Part shown: positions 41,867-51,079 of the stretch, piece by piece
How positions within the stretch are numbered: position 1 is the stretch's first letter
How the letters are laid out: every line of letters begins with the position of its first letter
Source of the DNA: Thalassospira sp.
Lineage (GTDB): Bacteria; Pseudomonadota; Alphaproteobacteria; Rhodospirillales; Thalassospiraceae
Reading direction: 5' to 3'
Length of the DNA: 64,000 nt
Assembly (NCBI RefSeq): GCF_002709775.1
Contig: NZ_PAQR01000011.1
Location: 60,533-124,532, forward strand
Notes under the pieces: model-generated
The model's database searches: none
What the model was told of the DNA's origin: nothing
The model's input: only the letters and a program-made list of their open reading frames with translations
Made by a program: the position numbers and the translations under genes

Positions 41867-44634
41867 GCGTCGTCATTCCGCAAAAACGCCCGCGTCTGCT
41901 CAATCGCTTCACGCAGGCCGACACGCTGGACTTCGACGTCTTCCGGGAAGGCGCCCAGAAGTCGTGATGGCATGCGGTTATCAAGCAGGACAAACACCCC
42001 GCGATCTTCTGCGCGCCGGACAAGGCGGCCAAATGCCTGCTTCATGCGAAGCCTTGTGAGCATGTCGTCATAGCGCGCACCGTGGAAGGCAGATTTTCGC
42101 GCACGGTGCAGGATATCGGGGCGCGGCCAGGGCACTCGGTCAAAGACGATCAGGCGCAAGCTATCACCCGGCACATCGACACCGTCACGCACCGCATCTG
42201 TCCCAAGCAAGCAGGCGTCGCGTTCGACCCGGAAAATGTCGATGAGTGTCGATACATCCATGCCATCAATATGCTGGGCCAGAAGCTGCAAACCCGCATC
42301 ATCCATCGGCCCGGTCAGGCGTTCATAAATCGCCCGCAGACGTGTGATGGCGGTAAACAGTCCAAGTGCGCCGCCACCCGATGCCAGAAACAGCTCGCGA
42401 TAGGCGGCTGCAACATGGTCCGGGTTGTCGCGACCAAGGTCATTGACGATGAATACGCGGGTCTGTTCGGCATAGTTATACGGGCTTTTCATTGCCGCCC
42501 GGATGGCAGGCAGCGGCATGTGCGATGCCCCCGTGCGGTCCTCGGCCACGGCCCAGTCGAAATCTTCGTCACCTGTGCCATCACGGAGCGTGGCGGATGT
42601 CACCACCATGCCATGTGCGGTGGGCGCAAGCGACGTGGTCAGTGGGATGGTTGGATCCAGGTAATGGCGATGCATGCCGACATCAAAATCCCGGCCAAAC
42701 TGGCGTTCAATCGCAAACCAGTCGACAAAGGTTTTTGGTGTTTTCTCCACCAGCGATGCCAGCATTTCACGCCACGCGCCGACCTGCATGATCGCGCGGC
42801 GTTCAAGCGACCGGATGGCGGCGTCAAGGCGCTGGCGTTCGGCTGAATCAAGCTCATCGGCCTTTTCGTCCAACATATGGGCGATGATCTTGATCAGCGA
42901 TTTGGCGGGTTTTTCCATGGCCTCCAGCGCGCGGTCGAGATCCGCCGCACTGGCAAGAACTTCGTTGATCGCCGGTTTGCAATCGGTTTCGATCGAGTAG
43001 CCGCGATCCCCCTCGGCGGACCTTGCCATCACCTGCGCGCGAACATGGGCAAGGAATGTTTCCGCCGGGCCCTTGGCATGTTGTGAGCCGTCGTGAATGC
43101 GCGACAGCCACCCCTGTTCGGGCAAGCATTGGGCGGCGACAATCACCGCATTGACCGCATCGCGTAGCTCGTCGCGATCAAGGATCAGGGTTTCAAGCCG
43201 CTGCTTGAGACCACGGGCACGCGATGATCCCTTTTGCTCGGCACCCAGCAGCCAGCGACGGAGTTCCTGCCCCTCCATCCCGGTCAGGTGCGATGAAAAT
43301 GCCTTATCTGCCGCATCAAAAAGGTGATGGCCCTCGTCAAACACATAGCGTGTGGGCATAGAGGCATCATCAAGCCCACCGAGTGCTGCCTGCACCATGA
43401 CAAGCGCATGGTTGGCGACCACGATCTCGGCCGAACGGGCACGGCGCACCGTCTTTTCAACAAAGCATTTGGAATAATGCGGGCAGGCGGCATAGATGCA
43501 TTCGCCGCGCTGATCGGCCAGCGCCCCGGTAAAGCGGTTGCCGAGCAGTTCGGTCAGCCAGGCGGGGAAATCCCCCCCGACCATATCGCCATCGCGGGTA
43601 TGCGAGGCCCAGCGGGCAATCAGGCCAAGCGGGGTGGCTTGATGCGGTTGTTGGGCAAGCGGCCTTTGCGCTTCTTCGAAATTAAGCAGGCAGAAATAGT
43701 TTTCCCGGCCCTTGCGCACGACGGCCTTCAGGCGCTTGTCCTTGGGGTCGTCATACAGGCGATCAAGTTCCTGATCGATCTGGCGTTGCAGGTTGCGGGT
43801 ATAGGTCGAAATCCACACTGCACCGTCATTCTTCTGCGCCCAAAGGGATGCCGGGGCGACATAGCCCAATGTCTTGCCGGTACCCGTTCCGGCCTCGGCC
43901 AAGACGATATTGGGCGCGCCATCATGCAGACGCGGGCCAAAGGCGGAGCAAACAGAAGACGCATAGTCAGCCTGTTGCGGGCGCTCTTCCGCCCCTTCGC
44001 CAAGAAGCTCCTTCAGGCGTTTACGCGCATCCTTGGGATCAACCGGATGGTTGGCCGGTGGGGGTGGCGGGGCATGCTCGGCCCATTCGCCCAATTTCTT
44101 CCAGACCTTGAGCCCCTCATACACCGCATAGCGGTGCGGGCCATCGCCATCGGCACCGAGCGCCGCCAGAACCGACACACCCCACGGCCAATGACCGCGC
44201 GCCATCGGCCATGCGATGGATAGTGCCGGACCACGTTTGTTGCGATGAAGGGTGGCGAGTTCCTGCAAAAGGCGCTTCATGGCCTCTGCCAGTGCCTCTG
44301 CCTGACCAATCAGGTCATCTGCCGGTTTCTGTCCCGTCGCAAGGGCAATACCGCGCGGGGTCGGCACACAGAATTGTGCCGGGCGGACAAAGGCAAACAA
44401 TTCCAACAGGTCATGGGCCGGAAACGGATCGGATTTCAGGCGTCGGGCACAGGCCGGGGTATGAACCAGAATGGGGCGCGATGACCGGGCGCGCTTGGCA
44501 GCAGCCCCGTGCGGGAGTTCCTCAATCTCGCCATCGGGCGATAAAAACACGGCATGACGCAATCCAACGACCATGACAGGGGCGTTGGGTGGCATGAAAC
44601 GCGGTTGGGACTCTTCGGAACGATCATCGAACAT
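41863..44634 (-). CDS. ATP-dependent DNA helicase, DinG/XPD-like
   Basis: About 923 residues. After a poorly conserved N-terminal 230 residues comes motif I AEAGTGTGKTLGYVAPASLWA. Motif Ia lies at AVWISTYTRNLQRQI. Four Cys spread over about 60 residues (NYFCLLNFEEA, GECIYAACPHYSKCFVEK) could hold an Fe-S cluster as in DinG/XPD. Motif II is FDEGHHLF (DEGH). Motif VI region is MKQAFGRLVRRAEDRGVFVLLDNR. It is likely a 5'-3' helicase that removes DNA-RNA structures or R-loops. Start at 44634 (MFDDRSEE) is a choice; 44595 is possible, and neither has a clear ribosome binding site. Confidence 0.85.
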   Translation of the reverse strand: MFDDRSEESQPRFMPPNAPVMVVGLRHAVFLSPDGEIEELPHGAAAKRARSSRPILVHTPACARRLKSDPFPAHDLLELFAFVRPAQFCVPTPRGIALATGQKPADDLIGQAEALAEAMKRLLQELATLHRNKRGPALSIAWPMARGHWPWGVSVLAALGADGDGPHRYAVYEGLKVWKKLGEWAEHAPPPPPANHPVDPKDARKRLKELLGEGAEERPQQADYASSVCSAFGPRLHDGAPNIVLAEAGTGTGKTLGYVAPASLWAQKNDGAVWISTYTRNLQRQIDQELDRLYDDPKDKRLKAVVRKGRENYFCLLNFEEAQRPLAQQPHQATPLGLIARWASHTRDGDMVGGDFPAWLTELLGNRFTGALADQRGECIYAACPHYSKCFVEKTVRRARSAEIVVANHALVMVQAALGGLDDASMPTRYVFDEGHHLFDAADKAFSSHLTGMEGQELRRWLLGAEQKGSSRARGLKQRLETLILDRDELRDAVNAVIVAAQCLPEQGWLSRIHDGSQHAKGPAETFLAHVRAQVMARSAEGDRGYSIETDCKPAINEVLASAADLDRALEAMEKPAKSLIKIIAHMLDEKADELDSAERQRLDAAIRSLERRAIMQVGAWREMLASLVEKTPKTFVDWFAIERQFGRDFDVGMHRHYLDPTIPLTTSLAPTAHGMVVTSATLRDGTGDEDFDWAVAEDRTGASHMPLPAIRAAMKSPYNYAEQTRVFIVNDLGRDNPDHVAAAYRELFLASGGGALGLFTAITRLRAIYERLTGPMDDAGLQLLAQHIDGMDVSTLIDIFRVERDACLLGTDAVRDGVDVPGDSLRLIVFDRVPWPRPDILHRARKSAFHGARYDDMLTRLRMKQAFGRLVRRAEDRGVFVLLDNRMPSRLLGAFPEDVEVQRVGLREAIEQTRAFLRNDDA

Positions 44635-44714
44635 TTGGGGCACTATAAGCAGACAGCGACAGTGGCGCCACCGGGGAAATTGACCTATCTTGGAATTTAT
44701 AAAGCAAATACCCG

Positions 44715-45590
44715 ATGACAAGAAGACGGACCGCAATGGCAACCCCCAATACCCGCAATCAGCATTTCTGGCGCGACGACGCCATGCCGTTCGTCGAGCT
44801 CAGGCGCGTGGTTGACGGGCATTCGGTTTGTTATGAACGCCACAGCCATGACACCTTTTCGATTGGCACGGTGAAGGGGGGCTTCAGCACCTATTGGAAC
44901 CGGGGCAAGACCCATGAAACCCAAGCAGGATCGGTTGTGATCCTTAATCCCGAGGACGTGCATGGCTGCAACCCGGTCAAGGGGGCGGATTGGGTTTATG
45001 ACATGCTGTTTGTCGATCCGGACTGGCTGCTTGATCTTCAGATTGAACTCGATGCCGATGCGGCCGGGAAGTTCGCGATGTTTTCCGACACGCTGAGCCA
45101 TGATCCGCATCTTTATGACGGCTTGCTGGATCTCGCCGATACGCTGGCCAATCCGGATGTGGATATTCTCGGCAAGGAAACGGCGATGGTGTCGTTCTTT
45201 GGTGATCTGCATGTGAAGCTTGATCGGCGCGGGGTGCTGGATGGTGCGGCGGGGGTTACTGGCGCGCTCCATGATCGCAAGATGGCACGTGTGGGCGAAT
45301 ATATCCGCACCCATTGTGCGAAGAATATCGGGCTTGATGAACTGGCCGGGTTGGTTGGCTATTCGCGGTCGCACCTGGTGCGGGCGTTTAAAAAGGCCTT
45401 TGGCATGACGCCTTATGCCTATCTGATCAATTGCCGGGTCCAGCGCGCGCGTCATGCGCTTAGGCAGGGCGAAAAGATCGTTGATGTTGCCCTTGAAACC
45501 GGCTTTGCCGACCAGGCGCATTTCCAGCGCATTTTCAAACGACTGATGGCGACCACACCCCGGCAATATGCCCGCGCGCAAGCCGCGTAA
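44715..45590 (+). CDS. AraC-family transcriptional regulator
   Basis: The product has 291 residues. The N-terminal cupin-like domain (HSHDTFSIGTVKGGFSTYWNRGKTHETQAGSVVILNPEDVHGCNP) is a ligand-binding barrel with the usual H-H and NP-x-x-H pattern. The C-terminal double HTH starts at about residue 190 (IRTHCAKNIGLDELAGLVGYSRSHLVRAFKKAFGMTPYAYLINCRVQRA), and the second ends in VALETGFADQAHFQRIFKRLMATTPRQYA. ATG 44736 (MATPN) is an alternative start. AraC proteins of this build are often next to a LysE-type exporter gene, as here (45697, convergent), which may be their target. Confidence 0.88.
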   Translation: MTRRRTAMATPNTRNQHFWRDDAMPFVELRRVVDGHSVCYERHSHDTFSIGTVKGGFSTYWNRGKTHETQAGSVVILNPEDVHGCNPVKGADWVYDMLFVDPDWLLDLQIELDADAAGKFAMFSDTLSHDPHLYDGLLDLADTLANPDVDILGKETAMVSFFGDLHVKLDRRGVLDGAAGVTGALHDRKMARVGEYIRTHCAKNIGLDELAGLVGYSRSHLVRAFKKAFGMTPYAYLINCRVQRARHALRQGEKIVDVALETGFADQAHFQRIFKRLMATTPRQYARAQAA

Positions 45591-45602
45591 GTTGGAGCTG
45601 TG

Positions 45603-45672
45603 GATGCCCGCTTTCGCGGGCATGACAGGTAAGGCTCAGTTATACTGTCATTCCCGCGAAGGCGGGAATCTC
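45603..45672. repeat. Paired intergenic palindromes (REP/BIME-like)
   Basis: ATGCCCGC TTTC GCGGGCAT (45604-45623) and TTCCCGC GAAG GCGGGAA (45651-45668) are two hairpins. Outer arms ATGACAG (45622-45628) and CTGTCAT (45645-45651) place them head to head. This is the form of the very common proteobacterial ATTCCCGCGAA-type intergenic repeat. It lies between the convergent AraC and LysE-type genes and could act as a two-way terminator. Confidence 0.7.
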
Positions 45673-45696
45673 TCGCCGGATGTGGTGCAGGCGGAT

Positions 45697-46326
45697 TTAT
45701 CCCAAAACCAGATAAGCGGCACTGGCGATCAAAAGCACCGCCATCGCCCGGTTGAATGCCCGAATGCGTGATGGCTCGCCAAGGAAGCGCGACAAAAACG
45801 CGCCGGTATAGGCCCAGCACGCGACCGAAGCAAAACAGATCACGAAATAGATCGCGGTAAATTCCCAGATCAATGCGGGCGCGCCGGACGCAGCATAGGC
45901 GCCCATCCCGGCAATCGATGCCAGCCAGGCCTTGGGATTGACCCATTGCATGATGGCCCCGGTGATGGCCTTCGGCCCGGATGCCGCATCGCCCTTGCCC
46001 AGTTCGCCGTTCGAGGTCGCCAGTTTCCACGCCATGAAAAGCAGGAACGCCACGCCGGCCCATTGAATGACGGTGGTCAGTTGCGGGAAGGCGTCCAGCA
46101 TTTCATGCAGACCTAATCCGATCAAAAGCAATAACAGGCAAAAGCCCGCTGTCGCGCCAAACACAAGGCGAAGTGATGGGCGAAAGCCATATTGCACACC
46201 CGAACTCAGCACCAGAATATTGACCGGTCCCGGCGTGATGGAGGCTGCCAAGGCAAAGGCTGCCATGGAAAGATAAAGGCTGAGTGTGGCGCTGAGCATG
46301 CGTGGTGTTTCCTCATTGATCGGCAT
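45697..46326 (-). CDS. LysE/RhtB-family amino-acid exporter
   Basis: The product has 209 residues with six helices. SITPGPVNILVLSSGVQYGFRPSLRLVFGATAGF is the family hallmark (PGPN-like turn followed by G-x4-G). NPKAWLASIAGMGAYA is the conserved second block. It exports amino acids or homoserine lactone-like compounds; the substrate is unknown. MLSATLS at 46299 is an alternative start and perhaps better, since the first nine codons are polar. Confidence 0.85.
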   Translation of the reverse strand: MPINEETPRMLSATLSLYLSMAAFALAASITPGPVNILVLSSGVQYGFRPSLRLVFGATAGFCLLLLLIGLGLHEMLDAFPQLTTVIQWAGVAFLLFMAWKLATSNGELGKGDAASGPKAITGAIMQWVNPKAWLASIAGMGAYAASGAPALIWEFTAIYFVICFASVACWAYTGAFLSRFLGEPSRIRAFNRAMAVLLIASAAYLVLG

Positions 46327-46409
46327 TCTGTGGGGAAGGAGCCGTGTTTGTTATCAAGGAGGATGGCAAATGCGCGTCGGGAATTATTGAACGATATTGC
46401 TCAGGCAGT

Positions 46410-46871
46410 CTAAATGCCGAATGCCTCGGCCAGTGCAGATGCGCCACCGGCAATCATGGCATAGCGCGCCGCCTTGCCAATCGTCACCAGAATGATGAAG
46501 GGCACAAAGCGTACGCGCATCACCCCGGCAAACAGCGTCAGCGGATCACCAATGATCGGAAGCCAGGCGAGCAACAGCGACCAAAGCCCGTATTTGGCAA
46601 ACCAGCGCGATGCCCGATCAAGGGCCTCTGCCGATACGGGAAACCAGCGCTTGTGTTTGAAATGCTCGGCATAAAGACCAAGCCACCAGTTCACCAAAGA
46701 CCCCAAAACATTGCCAGCGGTTGCGATAACAACAAGCAGCCATACCGCATGATCACCAGACGCAATGAGGGCAGCCAAAGCCGCCTCGGAAGTGCCGGGC
46801 AGGATGGTTGCGGATGTCAGGGCCGAGAAAAAGAGGCCGGCATAAAGGGCTAGTTCGGTGCTCATCCCCAT
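46410..46871 (-). CDS. YqaA family DedA-like membrane protein
   Basis: The product has 153 residues with four hydrophobic segments. TILPGTSEAALAALIASG has the DedA/SNARE-associated E-x-x-P-G-like turn. GNVLGSLVNWWLGLYAEHF, RASRWFAKYGLWSLLLAWLPIIGDPLTLFAGVMR and PFIILVTIGKAARY follow (FxxYG---L-----P-x-D motif). These are the features of YqaA proteins, possible lipid scramblases; function in the cell is unknown. An ATG two codons in (46865) is an equal choice. Confidence 0.85.
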   Translation of the reverse strand: MGMSTELALYAGLFFSALTSATILPGTSEAALAALIASGDHAVWLLVVIATAGNVLGSLVNWWLGLYAEHFKHKRWFPVSAEALDRASRWFAKYGLWSLLLAWLPIIGDPLTLFAGVMRVRFVPFIILVTIGKAARYAMIAGGASALAEAFGI

Positions 46872-46914
46872 CAGTTAGCGTGCTTTTGGGGGCTGGTCCA
46901 GCAGGATCGGGCGC

Positions 46915-46948
46915 AAAGAAAAAGCCCGACCGTGAACGGCCGGGCTTT
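46915..46948 (-). terminator. Rho-independent terminator of the pdxA2 operon
   Basis: AAAGCCCGACCG (46921-46932) and CGGCCGGGCTTT (46937-46948) form a 12-bp stem with one mismatch. On the minus strand it continues into TTTTTCTTT. It lies 27 nt after the pdxA-like stop. Confidence 0.85.
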
Positions 46949-46974
46949 GAGATTAAGTCTTGGCAAGTTGCTGC

Positions 46975-47997
46975 TTAGGCAACCGGGCCAATTGCCCGAT
47001 CCTGTGGGGCAAGCTGCACGCCATACCGGATGGCTGCCACCAGGCTTTCGTAGCTGGCGATGCCTTTACCGGCGATATCGAACGCTGTGCCGTGATCGAC
47101 CGATGTGCGGATGATCCCTCCCTTCAGGCCGACGGTGATGTTGACACCCTCGTCAATCGACTGAACCTTGACCGGGCCGTGACCCTGATCGTGATAGCAG
47201 GCAACAATGACATCGAAGTCACCGCGGGTCGCACGGTAAAACAGGGTGTCGGCCGGAAGCGGTCCCTGAACATCGATGCCTTCCTTCTGGGCGCGTTCGA
47301 TGCCGGGGATGAGTTTTTCCTCTTCCTCGCCTTCGCCAAACAGGCCGTTTTCACCGGCATGCGGATTGATGCCGCAAACCGCAATGCGCGGCGATGTCTG
47401 ACCGGCCTTGGACAAGGTGTCGTGGGCCAGTTTGATGACCTGATAAGTGCGTTCGGGATTGATGCGACGGATCGCTTCAAGCAGACCGACATGAGTGGTC
47501 AGGTGAATGACCTTCATTTTCGGGGTCGCCAGCATCATCGAATAGCTGTCGGTCCCGGTCAGTTCTGCCAGAATTTCGGTATGACCAGGGAAGATATGCC
47601 CGCCGGCATGCAGGGCTTCCTTGTTGAGCGGAGCGGTGACAATCGCTGCCACGCGCTCTGCCTTGGCCATATCGATTGCAGCACTCAGATATTCAAAGGC
47701 GGCATGACCGGCCTTGGCATTGACCTTGCCAAATGGCAGATCGCCAAGATCAAAACCCGGATCAGCGCACAGAACGGTGCCCATTTCCGGTTCCTGCGGG
47801 ACCGGGTCGGATGGCAGGAATGTCTTGATATCGAATTTTGCACCAACAATGTCGCGGGCGATGGCAAGTTTGGCCGCATCACCAATCACGATCGGACGGG
47901 CCATTTCATAGGTCTGCGGATCGTCCACTGTGCGGGCGACGATTTCCGGGCCTACACCACAAACATCGCCCATGGTGATTGCTACGATCGGTTTCAT
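46975..47997 (-). CDS. pdxA: PdxA2-type 4-phosphate dehydrogenase (D-threonate/D-erythronate 4-phosphate)
   Basis: The product has 340 residues. PdxA fold: AITMGDVCGVGPEIVAR, TAPLNKEALHAGGHIFPGHTEILAELTG, then ICGINPHAGENGLFGEGEE-type metal and phosphate binding, and a second half with YHDQGHGPVKVQSIDEGVNITVGL and RTSVDHGTAFDIAGKG. Zn2+/NAD+-dependent oxidative decarboxylation gives a ketose phosphate. Canonical PdxA makes pyridoxal precursor; in DUF1537 loci, PdxA2 converts threonate- or erythronate-4-phosphate to dihydroxyacetone phosphate. The neighbouring permease and kinase support PdxA2 here. It follows the permease in one minus-strand operon. Confidence 0.85.
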   Translation of the reverse strand: MKPIVAITMGDVCGVGPEIVARTVDDPQTYEMARPIVIGDAAKLAIARDIVGAKFDIKTFLPSDPVPQEPEMGTVLCADPGFDLGDLPFGKVNAKAGHAAFEYLSAAIDMAKAERVAAIVTAPLNKEALHAGGHIFPGHTEILAELTGTDSYSMMLATPKMKVIHLTTHVGLLEAIRRINPERTYQVIKLAHDTLSKAGQTSPRIAVCGINPHAGENGLFGEGEEEEKLIPGIERAQKEGIDVQGPLPADTLFYRATRGDFDVIVACYHDQGHGPVKVQSIDEGVNITVGLKGGIIRTSVDHGTAFDIAGKGIASYESLVAAIRYGVQLAPQDRAIGPVA

Positions 47998-48030
47998 GTT
48001 AATACCTTCTTTTATCTGGGTGCCGGGGAC

Positions 48031-49035
48031 TTAGGCGGTTGTTTCGCTTGTCCCGGCGGTGTCGTCTTCCTTGTCCTCGGTCAGGCCCGTCAGATCGGTG
48101 CGTTTGACCAGGAACGAAATATAGATGGGCAACAGGATGGCCGTTGTAACGGTCGAAGCAGCTACCTGAACCGTTGCAAGATCGGCCAGCTGACCAAACA
48201 GCGGGTTGGCCGCGGCAATTGCCATCGGGGTCGCAACAGCGTTTCCGGCGGTCGAGCCTTCGGATGCGCCGACGATCGGGTTCCATTTAAAGAAGCGGAA
48301 GACCAGATAGCCGACCGTACCGGTGATAAAGACCGTCATCAGGCCGATCAGGATACCGGCAAGACCACCTTCGATGATCGCCTGGAAATCGATGCCCATG
48401 CCCAGTGCAAAGGCAAAGAACGGGATCAGCATGTCGCTGCCCTTGGCAAGAAAGCGGCGCAATTCGTGATCAAGGTTGCCAAGAACCATACCGACTACGA
48501 TCGGCAGCAGGACGGCAACAAAGGAGATGATCGAGAAGAAACCTTCGACAAAGCCCATGGCGCCAAACACGGTCAGTGCAATCATGGTCAGGAACGGGCC
48601 ATCATTGAGCGCAAGGATCGAATAGGCCGCCTTGTCATCGGCTTTGCCGTACTGGCCAACAATCGCGACGTAAAGACCACCGTTGGAGTTGGTCATCGCT
48701 GCGATGATGGCAATCGGCACCATGCCAAAGAACAGACCGCCGCTATCGGCCATGGCATAGGCCAGAAGACCAACAGCGGCACCGGCAATCCATTTCACGA
48801 CAAGAAGGGTAACACCCTTGGCGGCGGCTGTGCCGACATTGGAAAGGGTGATTTGCGCACCTGCACAGAGCAGGAACAGCGCGATCAGCGCGCTTGCGCT
48901 ATTGACGAAAAGGGCTTCGGTGAAGTTGCCGATGCGCAAAAGGTCAGGAGCAAAGGTGTTGATGGTGGCGCCAAGCAAAAGCGGCACGATCATCATGCCA
49001 CCTGGGATGCGTTCAAGGCTTTGTTTGATTCTCAT
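48031..49035 (-). CDS. kdgT: 2-keto-3-deoxygluconate permease family transporter (KdgT-like)
   Basis: The product has 334 residues and about 10 membrane helices. MRIKQSLERIPGGMMIVPLLLGATINTFAP is the KdgT hallmark N-terminus, followed by FLLCAGAQITL and AIIAAMTNSNGGLYVA. GASEGSTAGNAVATPMA is the second conserved block. KdgT-type carriers import small sugar acids with protons. The locus suggests a four-carbon acid as the substrate. ATG 49035 follows GGGAGGAAACC; an in-frame upstream extension was rejected. It is first in the minus operon, divergent from the regulator. Confidence 0.85.
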   Translation of the reverse strand: MRIKQSLERIPGGMMIVPLLLGATINTFAPDLLRIGNFTEALFVNSASALIALFLLCAGAQITLSNVGTAAAKGVTLLVVKWIAGAAVGLLAYAMADSGGLFFGMVPIAIIAAMTNSNGGLYVAIVGQYGKADDKAAYSILALNDGPFLTMIALTVFGAMGFVEGFFSIISFVAVLLPIVVGMVLGNLDHELRRFLAKGSDMLIPFFAFALGMGIDFQAIIEGGLAGILIGLMTVFITGTVGYLVFRFFKWNPIVGASEGSTAGNAVATPMAIAAANPLFGQLADLATVQVAASTVTTAILLPIYISFLVKRTDLTGLTEDKEDDTAGTSETTA

Positions 49036-49247
49036 GGTTTCCTCCCGGAGAACAGACTTTGGGGCGATTTGTTTTCCCGTTTGATTTTGATTTCGGGTGG
49101 GAGAAAATGACACTAAATGAAACTTATTGGAAGAAAATATTGCCAAAAAGTGGGCGACGTTGCGCTATTTGCACGTTTATGGAAGTTATTGGCTCGTCTT
49201 GGCGTGGGGAAATGTGCTATCACTCTGAAAAAATCGAGGAGACGATC
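49036..49247. promoter_or_regulatory. Divergent control region of the acid-sugar locus
   Basis: About 210 bases between kdgT and deoR. It must hold both promoters and the DeoR operators. It is AT-rich, with TTATTGGAAGAAAATATTG and TTTATGGAAGTTATTGGC sharing GGAAG and TTATTGG fragments. I could not establish a clear operator repeat. Confidence 0.4.
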
Positions 49248-50030
49248 ATGTTGCCAGCCAAGCGACGTGCCAGAATCATTGAATTCCTCCGCCGCGAGGA
49301 AATGGCATCTTTAAAGGAACTGGCCGAACGGCTGGACATGTCTGTGTCGACGATTCGGCGCGATGTGGAATATCTTTGCACGACAGGCCATCTGACGCGC
49401 ACCCATGGTGGCGCAATGATGAATGTCAGCGACCGCAAGGGGTTCGAGCCGGAAGCGGCAATTTCATCCGAACTTGAAAGTGATGCCAAGCTGCGCATCG
49501 GGAAACGGGCCGCTGCCCTGATCCAGCCGGGCCAGACGGTGCTAATGGATAGCGGCACGACAACCGTGGCAGCCGCCGAGGCGCTGGTTGCACGCGATGT
49601 GCCGTTCACCGCCGTTACCAACGATCTTTCAATTGCGTCCATTTTCTCCCAAAGCCGTACCATAAATACCTTTGTGGCCGGCGGGAATGTCCGTCCGGGA
49701 TCATCGACTTTGCTGGGGGCGTCAGCAGTTCGCATGATCGAACAATTGCGCGCCGATATCGCAATCATCGGGGCGCATGCAGTATCGACGGAAGGTCTTT
49801 CGGATTCATCGATCGAGCTTTGCGAAGTCAAGCGCGCCATCATTTCGGCAGCGGAGTTCGTGGTCTTGCTGGTCGATAGCAGCAAGTTTTTCAGCCGCAG
49901 TTTCAGCCTGTTTGGTGCACTTGAAGACATCGGGCTGATTATTACTGATGACCGGATTGATCCGGAAATCCTCAAAGAGCTCAAACAGCGCAACATACCG
50001 GTCGAGATGGTATCAGAAGAGGTAGCCTAA
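49248..50030 (+). CDS. DeoR-family repressor of the acid-sugar locus
   Basis: The product has 260 residues. The N-terminal HTH is MLPAKRRARIIEFLRREEM with ASLKELAERLDMSVSTIRRDVEYL (DeoR recognition). THGGA marks the linker. The C-terminal sugar-phosphate sensor has VLMDSGTTTVAAAEALVA and FVAGGNVRPGSSTLLGASA, then an SSIELCEVKRAIISAA block. Such regulators respond to a phosphorylated pathway intermediate. ATG 49248 follows GAGGAG; a much longer in-frame extension is rejected. Its stop and the kinase start share one base. Confidence 0.88.
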   Translation: MLPAKRRARIIEFLRREEMASLKELAERLDMSVSTIRRDVEYLCTTGHLTRTHGGAMMNVSDRKGFEPEAAISSELESDAKLRIGKRAAALIQPGQTVLMDSGTTTVAAAEALVARDVPFTAVTNDLSIASIFSQSRTINTFVAGGNVRPGSSTLLGASAVRMIEQLRADIAIIGAHAVSTEGLSDSSIELCEVKRAIISAAEFVVLLVDSSKFFSRSFSLFGALEDIGLIITDDRIDPEILKELKQRNIPVEMVSEEVA

Positions 50031-51067
50031 TGAGTGACGTGCGTATTCTGGCCGATGATTTTACCGGTGCCCTTGACGCAGCAGCCCCGTTTGCATCCCC
50101 GGATGCACCCGTAAAACTGGTCTTGTCGCGCGATGTGGCCAGTGGAGCCAAACTTACGATCAGCAGTGAAAGCCGTGACTTGCCTGTCGCTGAAAGCAGT
50201 GCTGCAGTTGACCGGGCCTATCATCTGCTTGGTGGGGACGCGGCCGGGGCGACGCGGGATGCGACGAAGCCGACTATCTGGTTTAAAAAGGTCGATAGTG
50301 TACTTCGCGGCAATTCGATTTCCGAAACCATCGAGATGATGCGTCACGGCAAGTTTTCCGCCTGCATCTTTGCGCCAGCCTTTCCTGAAATGGGACGGCG
50401 TACCCGCGATGGCATGCATGAAGTCCGCGATGGGGAAAATTGGGGGCCAGCATCGGTTCACGATCTGCGCGCGGCCTTTGCCGAGCAGGGTGTTGATGCC
50501 AGTATTTTCTCTGACGACTGTCCCGTTGAGGGTGTTGTCATTGGCAATGCGCTTGCGCAGTCCGATCTTGATGTTCTGGTCGCGCGGTGCCGTGATCTGC
50601 CAAATGTGCTGTGGGCCGGAAGCCGCGGTCTGGCGCAGGCATTGATGCCGGAATTCAAAAGTCAGTCCCAACCGCGTTTGTCGGTCATCATTGCCGGAAC
50701 CGCACATTCGGTGACCCGCAAGCAGGTGGCAAATGCCGTTACCAAAGGACTTGGCAAGCTTGAAGATGGTCCTGTCCTGCTTGATCCCGTTCCGACGGCA
50801 AAGGATGCAGCGGCAACGACGGCTGCATTGATGCGTGATGTTCCCAACCTGTCCGTGCGACCAGGCACCGGGCTTATGGTGATTGGCGGCGATACCCTGT
50901 CAGCCGTGCTTGCCGCCAGCAAGGCGGAAACGATGGCCTGTCTTGGTGAAATTGCACCGGGTTTGCCGGTGTCGCGTATTTTGGGCGGGCAGTTCGACGG
51001 GGTTGAGGTTGTTACAAAGTCGGGCGGCTTTGGTGATGACGCCCTGCTTGAACGGCTAATGGGGTGA
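50030..51067 (+). CDS. Four-carbon acid sugar kinase (DUF1537 family)
   Basis: The product has 345 residues. The first domain opens with VRILADDFTGALDAAAPFA, the DUF1537 hallmark (ADD-x-TGA-D). FKKVDSVLRGNSISETIEMM and ACIFAPAFPEMGRRTRDG are substrate-binding parts. The C-terminal ATP domain has SVIIAGTAHSVTRKQ and GLMVIGGDTLSAVL, ending in VVTKSGGFGDDALL. It phosphorylates threonate/erythronate-type acids to the 4-phosphate that PdxA2 oxidises. It is shorter than the usual 400-430 residues, mainly in the middle. Co-transcribed with deoR, divergent from kdgT-pdxA. Confidence 0.85.
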   Translation: MSDVRILADDFTGALDAAAPFASPDAPVKLVLSRDVASGAKLTISSESRDLPVAESSAAVDRAYHLLGGDAAGATRDATKPTIWFKKVDSVLRGNSISETIEMMRHGKFSACIFAPAFPEMGRRTRDGMHEVRDGENWGPASVHDLRAAFAEQGVDASIFSDDCPVEGVVIGNALAQSDLDVLVARCRDLPNVLWAGSRGLAQALMPEFKSQSQPRLSVIIAGTAHSVTRKQVANAVTKGLGKLEDGPVLLDPVPTAKDAAATTAALMRDVPNLSVRPGTGLMVIGGDTLSAVLAASKAETMACLGEIAPGLPVSRILGGQFDGVEVVTKSGGFGDDALLERLMG

Positions 51068-51079
51068 TCTCCAGAACGA

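Noticed and set aside
46960-49110. 716-codon open frame on the plus strand
   Set aside because: It is antisense to the well-supported kdgT and pdxA2 genes, with composition typical of a shadow frame and no family features.
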